DNA of 61,443 nucleotides from Candidatus Manganitrophaceae bacterium (GTDB lineage Bacteria; Nitrospirota; Nitrospiria; SBBL01; JAADHI01). A model generated the notes under the pieces. The model was not told where the DNA came from. It saw nothing but the letters and a program-made list of their open reading frames with translations, and ran no database searches. Made by a program: the position numbers and the translations under genes. This document shows positions 9,470 through 19,841 of the stretch, piece by piece (position 1 is the stretch's first letter; every line of letters starts with the position of its first letter). The DNA lies in assembly GCA_013151935.1 (NCBI GenBank), contig JAADHI010000012.1, forward strand, positions 1 through 61,443, given 5' to 3'.

Positions 9470-10800
9470 GTCAGTCCTTCATTTTCAATACGAATAATGG
9501 CCGAGCCTTTTAAACTCGACAAAACAGGAAAAAGCAACAAAAACAGTACAGGATTGAACACAGCGATAAAAAGGGTCGCCAATACACACAAAAAAGCCGC
9601 AACAATATATTGCAGCACAGGCCGCTGATCACCCTCACAAATACTGCCACCGACCAAAGATGAAACTGCAATGCCGATCAATAAGAGCGTCAGCAGCAGG
9701 CTCACGCTTTCTTGTCCCGGTAGTGGACGCATCAACATTTCAATCCCCCAAACAACAAAGGGAATAGGTAAGGCCAAAAGACGTGCATAAGTTAATTTCG
9801 CCCGCCAGACTTGCTCCGCTGAAAGGGGCAGGGCAACATCCATCGTCCGATACGGTCGCTGCATTTGAAAAAGGGGAGAAACCGTTGAAGCGATCACAAA
9901 AGCGCCCACGGCACAATAGATTTCAAGCGCGATTTGTCCGCGACTAATCACCGAAATCATGACCAAGAAAACCAGGATCAGATTCCGCCAAATATGCGGG
10001 ACAAAATTCCGTGCCGTTAAAATAAGATCTCGCTGAACCAAAGGACGTATATTTTTTGGAAGGATTCGACATAGCCCTCCGAAAAAAGCACGCGCCGCTG
10101 CACGTTTTTTTCGGGTTTCATGTCCCACAAAAAACTGGGCAACCCGTCCCATATCTGTATAACGCCAGACTTTAAAACCTCTATAATATCCCAAAGGTGC
10201 AAATAAAAAGGTAAAAAAATCGGCCCACCAACTGAGCTGGACGACGGGCAGGAAAATAAGTAAAAAAGCCAATATAGAAAATACCCCCGCAAGCTTTTTC
10301 CGGTCGGGTGACCAAAAATGAATCCAGGTGAGTGTAAATCCAATCTCAACAGCGGGAAAGAACAACCAGATCATAAAAGGCCATACCAGTAAGTCTGTCT
10401 TTCCAAAAAAGAGCAATAAAACTGCACCTCCTGCAAAAAAAAGGAGATCACGGAAAAGCTGTTCTAAATAAAACACCTTGTAACGAATCGCGAAATTGAT
10501 CGGGAGCAAATCATCTACGGTAAGCGAATACTCCGAAGCATAAAGCCGTCTCGCCAATGGGAGAAAGTTAAAAAAAATCTTCAAAACCAAGAATGCAAAC
10601 GCAAGACGCACTGCCGTTTCGTCAGAAAGCCATGTCGATTGAATACGCCCGATGCCAAAAGCAAAATCATTAAAAATTTTCCGACCCATCAAAAAAGAAA
10701 CACCCATGATCACCGGACCCAGGATAAAATACGTCGCCCAGTCGTAGGACAAACGCCTACCAATGTCACGCAGTTTTGCTTTTAAGATGGTTTTAAACAC
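9466..10800 (-). CDS. Multi-TM ABC-2-type permease-like membrane protein
   Basis: 444 aa polytopic protein directly upstream of the ATPase in the same orientation; no soluble domain seen. Confidence 0.6.
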   Translation of the reverse strand: MFKTILKAKLRDIGRRLSYDWATYFILGPVIMGVSFLMGRKIFNDFAFGIGRIQSTWLSDETAVRLAFAFLVLKIFFNFLPLARRLYASEYSLTVDDLLPINFAIRYKVFYLEQLFRDLLFFAGGAVLLLFFGKTDLLVWPFMIWLFFPAVEIGFTLTWIHFWSPDRKKLAGVFSILAFLLIFLPVVQLSWWADFFTFLFAPLGYYRGFKVWRYTDMGRVAQFFVGHETRKKRAAARAFFGGLCRILPKNIRPLVQRDLILTARNFVPHIWRNLILVFLVMISVISRGQIALEIYCAVGAFVIASTVSPLFQMQRPYRTMDVALPLSAEQVWRAKLTYARLLALPIPFVVWGIEMLMRPLPGQESVSLLLTLLLIGIAVSSLVGGSICEGDQRPVLQYIVAAFLCVLATLFIAVFNPVLFLLLFPVLSSLKGSAIIRIENEGLT

Positions 10801-10927
10801 GAACCGAATCCAAGTTAAATGGGGGAAGGTTTTATGAAGCAGCGCTTATCATAACACAAAAGAAAAGGCTCGAAATAGCCAAAAATGATAGAAGAATACA
10901 TGCAAACCGTCAGATCAAAATATGATT

Positions 10928-12691
10928 TTAGGGGGAAGCGCGATAAGCCGACATGATATCTGCGCGGGTAATCAAACCGACAAGGCGTTTCGGGTTGTCT
11001 GGCTCCACAACAGCAATACGGTCTGTCTCGGATTCCTGCATACGTCGCACAACATCTACAAGCACATCTTCCGGATCACTCAGTGGCAGATCACTCCGCA
11101 TAATTTTCTCAATGAGGGTTTTTTGAAGATCGACGCGATCTTGGTAGGCCTTATGTATCTCAACATAAGTTACCATTCCGACCAACTCCCCTTGCCCGTT
11201 GATTACAGGGAAACCCGTGTGATGACTCTCATCAATAATTTGGGCCAGCCGCTCTACCGTCATATTTTGTGAAACAATCTCGATATTTTTGACCATGACT
11301 TCTGAAGCCGTCATCGTCATCACCGGGTCATGCGCCTCACCACCGTCTAATTTTACACCACGTGCTAAAAGGACCCGCGCATAAATCCCCACCTCACCCA
11401 TCTGCCGGGCCATGATCATGGTAATCGTCACGGAAAACATCAGAGGAAGGATAATCCGGTAATCCTGCGTAATCTCAAACATCATGACAATGGCAGTCAC
11501 GGGCGCATTGGCAACAACGGAAAAAATGAGTCCCATTCCAACCAGAGCGTATGCCCCAGCGGGTGCAATATTAGGAAAGATCGTATGCGCAAATTGACCA
11601 TAAAGACTGCCCATCATCGCCCCGATAAAAAGAGAGGGCATGAGAATGCCACCGGACCCCCCAGAACCCAAAGTAATTGAGGTGCAGATAATTTTTCCGA
11701 TCACCAAAGAAAAAAGCAGCAGCATCCCCCAGGTCGTCGCCCCGCCACCTGGCGACAGAATATCCGTAACCTCAAAATATCCCGCACCCAGAATTTGAGG
11801 AAGAAACAAACCAATGACACCAACAATCAGACCACCGATCATTGCTTTAATCGGATCGGGTATTTTTTTAAACCGGTCGGTAAACCCTTCAGCAAAAAAA
11901 AGTGTTTTTGAAAAAATACTCGCAAGTGGCGCCGCGATAATACCAAGAATGAAATAAAGCCCAAGCTCCGCTGGATGCTGAATCCCAAAAGCGGGTGAGG
12001 GTAAAAATGTATTATCTCCAAGTAAAATATGTGAAGTCACCGAGGCAATCACCGATGAAAAGACCACCATGGAAAAAGCCTGAGTTGTAAACTCACGCAA
12101 CAGCACCTCCATCGCAAAAATAACGGCCGCGATCGGTGCATTAAAAACAGCCGCCATGCCACCTGCCGCACCAGCCGCCGCCAAGGTTTTCAAATAAGCA
12201 GGGGAAACATTAAACAGTTGCCCGATGGACGAACCCACCGCCGCACCAATTTGAATGATGGGCCCTTCTGTACCAGCCGATCCCCCCGTACCAATGGTGA
12301 AGGCACTGGCAACAGATTTCACCAGTACAACACGAGGACGCCCGCGTCCACCGCGACGGCGCAAGGCATAAATGGCCTCAGGAACACCATGCCCCTTGGC
12401 TTCCTTGGCAAAAAAATAAATAACTAAACCACCCAATAAACCACCAATGGCAGGCAAAAAAACGCGGTACCAATGTCCTGAAGAAAGAGAGGAAGAAGGC
12501 TCCGCGCTACAACAAAAATGGTAGACCCCATCAATCATATGTTTGAAAATAAAAGCACTAATGCCCGACGCCAAACCCACAACAACGGCCAACATCATGA
12601 GTGTGCGTTCTTCGGAAAGCGTCACAAGGTTTAAAAAGTGAAAACTCTTTTTTCGTGAACGTAAAATCGCCCGTTTAAGCCTTAAGCTCAT
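10928..12691 (-). CDS. ClC-family chloride channel/antiporter with C-terminal tandem CBS domains
   Basis: GHGVPEAI, GGSAGTEGPIIQIGAA, GSGGSGGILMPSLFIGA; CBS pair ASEVMVKNIEIV...GFPVIN...RIAVVEPDNPKRLVGLITRADI. Confidence 0.92.
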   Translation of the reverse strand: MSLRLKRAILRSRKKSFHFLNLVTLSEERTLMMLAVVVGLASGISAFIFKHMIDGVYHFCCSAEPSSSLSSGHWYRVFLPAIGGLLGGLVIYFFAKEAKGHGVPEAIYALRRRGGRGRPRVVLVKSVASAFTIGTGGSAGTEGPIIQIGAAVGSSIGQLFNVSPAYLKTLAAAGAAGGMAAVFNAPIAAVIFAMEVLLREFTTQAFSMVVFSSVIASVTSHILLGDNTFLPSPAFGIQHPAELGLYFILGIIAAPLASIFSKTLFFAEGFTDRFKKIPDPIKAMIGGLIVGVIGLFLPQILGAGYFEVTDILSPGGGATTWGMLLLFSLVIGKIICTSITLGSGGSGGILMPSLFIGAMMGSLYGQFAHTIFPNIAPAGAYALVGMGLIFSVVANAPVTAIVMMFEITQDYRIILPLMFSVTITMIMARQMGEVGIYARVLLARGVKLDGGEAHDPVMTMTASEVMVKNIEIVSQNMTVERLAQIIDESHHTGFPVINGQGELVGMVTYVEIHKAYQDRVDLQKTLIEKIMRSDLPLSDPEDVLVDVVRRMQESETDRIAVVEPDNPKRLVGLITRADIMSAYRASP

Positions 12692-12908
12692 TCAATAAAA
12701 TCCTTGGATTAGATACACCCTGAAAGCACCGGAGACGAGTGTAGCACAATTATCAGGTTTTGAATTTGAAGAAATCATCTTTTGCATGCCAAAGAGAAAT
12801 TAGCCGCTTGAGCGAAGAGGGAGATGTATTGGCCCTGGGGTTTTCGGAACGAAAAATGCTAATTTAGGCAACAAATCACAGGAAGCGAAAAAACAAGGAC
12901 AAAACCAC

Positions 12909-13358
12909 TTACGTGGTCGCACACGTTCTTGTGAGCGAAGCTTTCCAGAGGTGGCTCACGGAACCGACCGTGGCAAAAATCGACCCTGAAACCTGAATAT
13001 CTGCCGTGGTAACACAACCCGGGACTCGAATAACGAAGCCTATGCTGCCGATGCCACGTTCATCTGTTTTAATTTTCATGCTAGGCGCAGTAATCGTATT
13101 GCCGTCTGGATCAGCCAGAGAGACTGTCGCATCGACTCCTCCTCTGAAAAACTCCATTTCAACATCAGAAAGCACCTCCCCTGACTGACCTTTTGCAATA
13201 AAGTTCAAAGAACGATATATGACTGAAGTCTCACTTGTATTCCGCGGTAGCGTATCAGTGTTGTCTGCTGGGCCTGTAATTGTCGCATCATTTGGAGCTA
13301 AATCGCCACAAGCAGTAAGGGGAATGATGAGGAACATTAAAATCAGTGCTTTTTTCAT
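12909..13358 (-). CDS. Hypothetical lipoprotein with Ig-like beta-sandwich character
   Basis: MKKALILMFLIIPLTACGDL lipobox, then a beta-rich domain. Confidence 0.5.
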   Translation of the reverse strand: MKKALILMFLIIPLTACGDLAPNDATITGPADNTDTLPRNTSETSVIYRSLNFIAKGQSGEVLSDVEMEFFRGGVDATVSLADPDGNTITAPSMKIKTDERGIGSIGFVIRVPGCVTTADIQVSGSIFATVGSVSHLWKASLTRTCATT

Positions 13359-13367
13359 TTGAAACTC

Positions 13368-14465
13368 CTACACATATTTTGGCAAAGCCTTCAAAAAGCG
13401 CTTCAGCACTTTTTTATCCACTTTCATCACATCCACTGACCCGATGTTTTTAGGAAGCACGAAATAAATTTCCCCACCGACCACCTTTTTATCGCCTGCC
13501 ATGACTTCAAGTATATCCCCAGGATCTAAATCGGGCAAACGCGTTGGAAGACCAAAAGCCGTAAGGAGCTTCACCTGTCGTTTCACATCGTCCTCATGCA
13601 AGAGTCCTAACTCAACCGCCAAACGACTTGCAGCCACCATGCCCATGGCAACACCTTCGCCGTGTTTAACCTTCCGATATCCCGTCAGGGTTTCAACGGC
13701 ATGACCGATGGTGTGTCCGTAGTTTAAGATCTTACGAATACCCCCTTCGTGCTCGTCGGCCTGAACAATTTCAGCCTTAATCTGCGACGCACGATGGATG
13801 CAGTGCCTTACTTTTTCTAAATCGAGATCCCGAATCGCCTTGCTATGTGTTTCAAGATATCCAAAAAATGCCTCATCAGCAATCACACCATATTTCACAA
13901 CTTCGGCCAAACCAGAACGATATTCGCGTTTTTGCAATGTGCGCAAAACCGCAGGATCGCTACAAACAAAACGGGGTTGATGAAAAGCCCCGATCAAATT
14001 TTTACCTTCGGGATGATCCACACCCGTTTTACCACCAATACTGGCATCGACCTGCGCAAGCACAGTCGTCGGACACTGGACAAAAGAAACCCCCCGTAAA
14101 TAGGTCGCCGCCGCAAAACCCGTCATGTCTCCAATCACCCCGCCACCCAAGGCAAGCAACAAATCGCTCCGTTCAAAATGGTTTTGAATCAGGCTGTCAT
14201 AAATACGATTGATTTGTTTCAAAGTTTTATAGCGCTCACCTGCCGGGATTTGAATCAGAATAAATTTAAACCCCGCCTTTTTCAGGGATTTTTTAACACG
14301 GCTACCGTAAAGTCCCTCTACTTTGGGATCTGTGACCACCGCTACACGGCCCTTAAAAGAAAGGTCTTTCAGAAAAAGACCTACTTGATCAATGATCTCT
14401 TCTCCGATAAAAATATCGTAACTGTTTTTCCCCAGATCTAAGGGGATTTTTTTCGTCTGTTTCAT
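13368..14465 (-). CDS. aroB: 3-dehydroquinate synthase
   Basis: ALGGGVIGDMTGFAAATYLRG, FVQCPTTVLAQVDASIGGKTGVDHPEGKNLIGAFHQP, NYGHTIGHAVE. Confidence 0.97.
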   Translation of the reverse strand: MKQTKKIPLDLGKNSYDIFIGEEIIDQVGLFLKDLSFKGRVAVVTDPKVEGLYGSRVKKSLKKAGFKFILIQIPAGERYKTLKQINRIYDSLIQNHFERSDLLLALGGGVIGDMTGFAAATYLRGVSFVQCPTTVLAQVDASIGGKTGVDHPEGKNLIGAFHQPRFVCSDPAVLRTLQKREYRSGLAEVVKYGVIADEAFFGYLETHSKAIRDLDLEKVRHCIHRASQIKAEIVQADEHEGGIRKILNYGHTIGHAVETLTGYRKVKHGEGVAMGMVAASRLAVELGLLHEDDVKRQVKLLTAFGLPTRLPDLDPGDILEVMAGDKKVVGGEIYFVLPKNIGSVDVMKVDKKVLKRFLKALPKYV

Positions 14466-14471
14466 ATAAAA

Positions 14472-14996
14472 CTACAAAACCGCGCGCTTGAACTTTTTGA
14501 GTTGATCAACAATACGTCGCACACTCTCTCCAATTTGAATGTCGGACGTATCAATCGTAATATCCGAACGCTTATAAAATTCTTCCCGTATCTTCAACAG
14601 TTTATAAATATGACCCAAAGGGTCGGGGCCTTTTAAAAGTGGTCTCTCCCCTGCACGTCGCTGCACGCGTTTTAAGATCACTTCAGGTCGTGCAATCAAG
14701 GTCACTAAAATCCCCGTTTTTGAAAGCACGTCCATATTAAGGGAATTCGCCGGAACACCACCGCCCGTTGCAATAACATAAGCTTCTAGAGCAGCTGCTT
14801 CCGCAACAGCCGCAACCTCCAAATTTCTAAAATAGACCTCACCTTTTTCTGAAAAAATCTGGGGAATCCTCTTTTGCGCCTTTTTTTCAATGAGGTGATC
14901 TGTATCCACAAATCGATATCGGAGCTCCACAGCCAAACGACGACCAATAATACTTTTTCCCGTCCCCATAAACCCGAGCAAAACAACGTTTTTCAA
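14472..14996 (-). CDS. aroK: Shikimate kinase
   Basis: LLGFMGTGKSIIGRRLA P-loop, DTDHLIE, ATGGGVP, RAGERPLL. Confidence 0.95.
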   Translation of the reverse strand: MKNVVLLGFMGTGKSIIGRRLAVELRYRFVDTDHLIEKKAQKRIPQIFSEKGEVYFRNLEVAAVAEAAALEAYVIATGGGVPANSLNMDVLSKTGILVTLIARPEVILKRVQRRAGERPLLKGPDPLGHIYKLLKIREEFYKRSDITIDTSDIQIGESVRRIVDQLKKFKRAVL

Positions 14997-15008
14997 GCCA
15001 ATCCTAAC

Positions 15009-18000
15009 CTACTTCATTACAGTCGGAGTAATAAAAATGAGCAACTCCGTCGTCGTTTCACTTTGTTCTTTATTCTTAAACAACCACCCTAAACCGGGAA
15101 TGTCCTTTAAAAAAGGGATGCCACCTTCCGACTCCGTTTTCTGTGTCTCATAAATACCCCCAATCACCATGGTTTCACCGTCCATCAAGAGGATCTGTGT
15201 CGAGACTTCCTTCTGAAAGATAGAAGGCTGGGTCGCACCTTGTATGGGTGGGCCGGGTTGATTCTTGGTCAGGTTCAACTCCAACAAAATTCCACCGTCT
15301 TGCGAAATATGTGGCGTCACTTTTAATTCAAGATTGGCATCGACCAGCCGTGTATTCGTCCCCCCATTGGGAGAGGAGGTCTGAAAGGGAATTTTAGCTC
15401 CTTGTTTGATCAAAGCCTCATGATTGTCAAGAACCATGATTTTAGGCGTCGAAACAATGCGTGTCATCTCCTGAGACTCTCCTGCGGAAATGCGTAAATC
15501 CAGCTGAAATGGACTTTCCGTAAAACGCCCAAAACTAAAACCGACCCCCCCCAAAGCAGTGCTCGCAGGCGTATCCACGGCAAAATCTGGAACAGGATTA
15601 AATACACTCGAACCAGGCCCTGTAAACGTGCCAATGCCAATGCTATTTCCACCACTATTTGTTTTAAAATCGGCCCCCCACTGTACACCTAAACTGCGCT
15701 TGAAAGTCGGCTGAACTTCGACAATGCGTGCCTCAATCAAGACTTGCGGCGTTTTGGTATCCAGACGCTGAACCATCTGTTCAACCTGATCCAGATTACC
15801 CAGAATATCTTTGACCACCAGTGCATTAACCCGCTTGGCGACCATAATTTCCCCACGTGTGGACAATAACTTTGAAAGCAGGCTCTGCAGTTTATTGGCT
15901 TCTGCGTAATTGATATAAATGACGCGTGTCAGAAGCTCCTCGGCCCGAATTTTTGTTGCCCGTGCTTCGGCTTTTTCATTGCGTTGTTTGGTGAGATTCG
16001 AGAGGGTGGCGATGCGGATGATATCACCCTGACGCTCCATGCCCAGGTTTCGAATTTCCAATATAATCTCAAGGGCCTGATCCCAGGGCACATCATTCAA
16101 CTTTACTGTAATTTTACCTTTAACATCATCGCCCATGACAAAATTTAAACCGCTGACATCAGCAATTAAACGCACAACATTAGTAATCTCGGCTTCTTGA
16201 AAATCAAGCGATATTTTTCGTCCGGTGTATTTTTCTGGAACGGCAAGCGCAGCCGATTCTATTTTAGCTGCATTCTCACGCGCGATTTTATCGCGTTTGT
16301 TCAGGACAGCCTCACGCCGTTTTCTTCGAAGAATGACCTTCTTTTTGGCCGCTTTTTCCCGCGCAAGCTTTGTCTTTTTGTCTTCAGAAACTGTCTTCTC
16401 TTCAGAAACCTCATTTCCTTCTGGCACATCCAAGAGCGGAAGGGGTTCTCCAGGCTCAGGAGACGAAAGCCTCAGTTCAGCTTTGACCGGCACGGCAGGT
16501 TCGGAAGTCATTTTCTCTGAGACAAGATCTCCTTCATCCATTTTTTGAACAGACTCAGAAGGCGCTACAGCTTGGGCTTCAGGCATTTCTTCAAGCGAAG
16601 GAGCTTCAGAAAGGGCCTCGACCTGAGGCATTTCTTGCACTTGAAGAGTATCTTCTGTCTGTACAAGCTCGTCAGAAACAACATCAGATTTCTCTTCAGC
16701 ATTTGGCACAGGAAGTGGCAGTGGTAAGGTTGCCGCCGCAGCGATACTAGGGGAAGGCAGTGGAATCGCAAAGGGCATCGCTTTCAGGACAAGACCAGAT
16801 TCACCCGATTCAACACCTTCAAGCCCTACAGGATCCGAGGACGAGCGCACAGGCTCCGACTTCTGCAAAGTGGGGGCCTCAGAAAGGACTTCAGACGGAG
16901 GCGCATTCACTTGAACAACTGCCGACGAGACAGATTCATTCACCTCATCCGAAACATCCTTTGTTGAAGGACCTTCGATCAAGATCACTAAATCACCGCG
17001 ACGCTGCGTCAAATGATATGAAATTGGAGAGAGCAAATCCAAAACAAGACGGAGTTTCTTTTTGTGCTGCCCCACACGAAGCTGTTTCACTCGGTGATCA
17101 TCTACCGTCACCCGGGTCTGTTTTGAGAATATTTTAACACCGGGAAGGTCAATCACCAGACGCCTTTTATCTCCAAAACCAATAAAGAAGGTTCTCGGAG
17201 ACAAAGTCCCATCGGACGATACAATGAGTTTGAGTTTTTCACCAGTCTCAAATCGAAGCCCAGATATTTTTTGAGCCGCAGGAAGCGGCACAGTTTCTTC
17301 ACTGACGGAGGAGGTCCCCAGCGAGACCAGCGACATATTTTCCTTGTTTTCTGGGTTTTCAGCGCCCGGTGGTGTATCCATTTTTTGAAGTGGAGATAAG
17401 GGATTACCAGAAATCTCAGGAAGTTTTTCTTCACTGGCTTTCGCATTTAGACCTTCCTCTTTCACTCCAACTACGATATCTGGCAGATCCGACAAATCAG
17501 CATCAGGAAGTACTGGCACGACTGCAAGCTCAGCAGGCGCATCCACCGGGAGATTAACATCGGGCATTATTCCCTTAGAGTCTGCGGGATCCAGAACAAG
17601 GACTGGCGCCTCTTCCTCAAAAAACCGAAAGCCTCGGGGAGCTGCCACAACTTGGGTGACTTCCACAATAAGGTTGAGTCCCTCGGTTCTCACATCGGTT
17701 TCAACCACACCGAACAATTCAAATTCGAGACGAGAAACATTACTTCCACCTCCACTACCAGGACGAATGGCGCGAATCGGACCATTTTCCAATTGAATTT
17801 CATTGGGAAAACGGGAAAGATCGACTTCAGCCATATCAATAACAAGACGTTCTGGATCAGACAAGCGGAAGGTCGTGTAAATCATGGGCTCTCCCCCTTC
17901 AACCTCCACGATCGTTTTCTCTGTACCTTCCGAAACACGAATATCCTGAACCATTACAGCAGGCGGAAGCTCTAAGCTTTCCCCTTGTCTCTGAAGACCA

Positions 18001-18098
18001 CAGGAAGAAATAAACCCTAAAAGTACCGAGACCATGACAAACGGGACAAACCGAGGAAAGTGAAACCGCTGAAAAAGCCTACGCAATTGGCGAATCAT
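15009..18098 (-). CDS. pilQ: Type IV pilus secretin with AMIN domains
   Basis: Two AMIN-like segments, STN/N1 domains (ISLDFQEAEITNVVRLIADVSGLNFVMGDDVKGKIT), secretin core ending GIPFLKDIPGLGWLFKNKEQSETTTELLIFITPTVMK. Start MIRQLRRLFQRF chosen to avoid overlapping pilP. Confidence 0.93.
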   Translation of the reverse strand: MIRQLRRLFQRFHFPRFVPFVMVSVLLGFISSCGLQRQGESLELPPAVMVQDIRVSEGTEKTIVEVEGGEPMIYTTFRLSDPERLVIDMAEVDLSRFPNEIQLENGPIRAIRPGSGGGSNVSRLEFELFGVVETDVRTEGLNLIVEVTQVVAAPRGFRFFEEEAPVLVLDPADSKGIMPDVNLPVDAPAELAVVPVLPDADLSDLPDIVVGVKEEGLNAKASEEKLPEISGNPLSPLQKMDTPPGAENPENKENMSLVSLGTSSVSEETVPLPAAQKISGLRFETGEKLKLIVSSDGTLSPRTFFIGFGDKRRLVIDLPGVKIFSKQTRVTVDDHRVKQLRVGQHKKKLRLVLDLLSPISYHLTQRRGDLVILIEGPSTKDVSDEVNESVSSAVVQVNAPPSEVLSEAPTLQKSEPVRSSSDPVGLEGVESGESGLVLKAMPFAIPLPSPSIAAAATLPLPLPVPNAEEKSDVVSDELVQTEDTLQVQEMPQVEALSEAPSLEEMPEAQAVAPSESVQKMDEGDLVSEKMTSEPAVPVKAELRLSSPEPGEPLPLLDVPEGNEVSEEKTVSEDKKTKLAREKAAKKKVILRRKRREAVLNKRDKIARENAAKIESAALAVPEKYTGRKISLDFQEAEITNVVRLIADVSGLNFVMGDDVKGKITVKLNDVPWDQALEIILEIRNLGMERQGDIIRIATLSNLTKQRNEKAEARATKIRAEELLTRVIYINYAEANKLQSLLSKLLSTRGEIMVAKRVNALVVKDILGNLDQVEQMVQRLDTKTPQVLIEARIVEVQPTFKRSLGVQWGADFKTNSGGNSIGIGTFTGPGSSVFNPVPDFAVDTPASTALGGVGFSFGRFTESPFQLDLRISAGESQEMTRIVSTPKIMVLDNHEALIKQGAKIPFQTSSPNGGTNTRLVDANLELKVTPHISQDGGILLELNLTKNQPGPPIQGATQPSIFQKEVSTQILLMDGETMVIGGIYETQKTESEGGIPFLKDIPGLGWLFKNKEQSETTTELLIFITPTVMK

Positions 18099-18102
18099 TC
18101 TA

Positions 18103-18642
18103 TTACCCCTCCTTTTGGGGATGAAGTTCCATCTCAGTTCTTCTCTTTTTGGGTTCACCAAATATATTCAAAACAGTTTCTTCAACCACCACTTTTTTCT
18201 GCGTGATCTCACTGATGACACCATGATTGAAACCCATTTTTGTTCCGATACCCACCGTGTAACCCTTTCCGTCTGGCGTATTCACAATGGCTTTTGGCCC
18301 ATAACTGCCCCAGACAATCCCTTGCAACCTTAAATCTGAGATACGATTTCTTTGTAGAGGCGGAAGCTCATCCCCCCCAACCGGGCGTTTAGGGGACGCC
18401 GCGATAATCGACCGAAAGGGATCTCGTCGTCCCACACCAAGGTAAGAAGGACGTGGAAGTACTACCTCCTGAGTGACAGTAAGAACAACATCCTCTGTAA
18501 GACCACGCTCTACCTCGGGTAAGGCAATAACTGGAACGGGGGTGGGCGATTCAAATTCTAAAGGCGCGTCCTCGCCACAACCCACCATCAACAGAAGCAG
18601 GCTTGTCGAACAGACAAATTTAAACAAAACGCATCGACTCAC
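18103..18642 (-). CDS. pilP: Type IV pilus assembly lipoprotein PilP
   Basis: Lipobox LLMVGCGED; RRDPFRSI, LRLQGIVWGSYGPKAIVNTPDGKGYTVGIGTKMG typical of PilP; position in pilMNOPQ. Confidence 0.9.
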   Translation of the reverse strand: MSRCVLFKFVCSTSLLLLMVGCGEDAPLEFESPTPVPVIALPEVERGLTEDVVLTVTQEVVLPRPSYLGVGRRDPFRSIIAASPKRPVGGDELPPLQRNRISDLRLQGIVWGSYGPKAIVNTPDGKGYTVGIGTKMGFNHGVISEITQKKVVVEETVLNIFGEPKKRRTEMELHPQKEG

Positions 18643-19253
18643 TGTACAGGCCCTCCAGAGATATTTGCCGCAACCACGGGTTTCTCAGCCGAAGCGAAAG
18701 CTGTTGCGGAAAAAGAAGTCTGAATCAACACACGGTTTCGGTCAAGCTTCGGGGCAGACATTCTAATATTTGAGACGTTGATAATACGTTTTAATTTACT
18801 GATTTTGTCAAAAAAGACACCCACGGAATGAAAACCACCTGCGACTTCAATATTGACGGGAATTTCAGTATAAAGCCCTGAGGGGTTTTCAACTTTTGCG
18901 CCGGGTCGCCAGAGTTTAAAATCAAGACCACTGCGTCCACCAATGTCGGAGACCTGCTTTAAAAGAAATTCGATCTCTGCTTCTGAAGGCAATTGTTCTT
19001 TCATTTCCCTCAATTTTCGTTGAAGGATTTGGTCTTCTTTCTTGAGCTGTGCCAGACGACGGACTTTGACACGGAGCACGTTAATCTCATTACTTAAGGT
19101 AGAAATCTCTCGCTCAGCCCGTGCAATTTCTTCATTTTTAGGAATAAAAACAAACCAAATAAAGGAACCGGCAAAAACCACAATCGTCAGAAATATCGCG
19201 ACAAATTTCTGTTTGTTGCTCAAACTTTTAATCGTTTCGAGGTTTAACGCCAT
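18639..19253 (-). CDS. pilO: Type IV pilus assembly protein PilO
   Basis: N-terminal TM, coiled coil, LPSEAEIEFLLKQVSDIGGRSGLDF; operon context. Confidence 0.9.
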   Translation of the reverse strand: MALNLETIKSLSNKQKFVAIFLTIVVFAGSFIWFVFIPKNEEIARAEREISTLSNEINVLRVKVRRLAQLKKEDQILQRKLREMKEQLPSEAEIEFLLKQVSDIGGRSGLDFKLWRPGAKVENPSGLYTEIPVNIEVAGGFHSVGVFFDKISKLKRIINVSNIRMSAPKLDRNRVLIQTSFSATAFASAEKPVVAANISGGPVQ

Positions 19254-19289
19254 AGTTCACCCACAAAAATACAGAATTAGCAAATGTCC

Positions 19290-19838
19290 TTAAATCAAAA
19301 AAGTCCACTTCAAGCGGAAGGAATAGACGGTAATCGCCCCTTCTTTTTTCTGTCTTGACTCCAGTATTTGAACATTTTTAAAATCAGGTGCAGCCTTTAA
19401 GTTATTGATGAAATCAACAATTTCACTGTTTGTGGTCGCTGCACCACTCAGCTCAATATTCCCTCTGCTCTCACTTAAACTCACCAGCCAAACACGATCA
19501 GGCAGTCTTTGACTGATTTCGTTTAAGAGTGAAACCGGCATGGACTGTTTTTTACGGAGCTCTTGAATGACACTGATCTTATCCTCAACAGTTTTTTTAT
19601 TCTTTTCAAAATTTTCCACGACTTTGACTTGCGCTTTGAGCGAAGTCAATTCCTCTGTAAGTCGTACTTCATGAGCCCGTAATCCCTGGACTCTGCGGTC
19701 CAAGCTCCGCCAACCCAAAAACCATCCCAAGATCAGAACAAGAGAAAGCAGCCCAAGCCAAATCAACTGAGATTCGACAGCGATTTTTTTCTTTGTTTTC
19801 TTCGCTTTCTGTGTCGCGAGTAAATTGATCTTGATCAT
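19290..19838 (-). CDS. pilN: Type IV pilus assembly protein PilN
   Basis: MIKINLLATQ start, TM, LPDRVWLVSLSESRGNIELSGAATTNSEIVDFI; operon context. Confidence 0.9.
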   Translation of the reverse strand: MIKINLLATQKAKKTKKKIAVESQLIWLGLLSLVLILGWFLGWRSLDRRVQGLRAHEVRLTEELTSLKAQVKVVENFEKNKKTVEDKISVIQELRKKQSMPVSLLNEISQRLPDRVWLVSLSESRGNIELSGAATTNSEIVDFINNLKAAPDFKNVQILESRQKKEGAITVYSFRLKWTFLI

Positions 19839-19841
19839 ATC

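Noticed and set aside
10862-10882. GGCT-CGAAAT-AGCC followed by a T-rich tract on the minus strand
   Set aside because: Only a 4-bp stem; too weak to call a terminator for the ClC gene.
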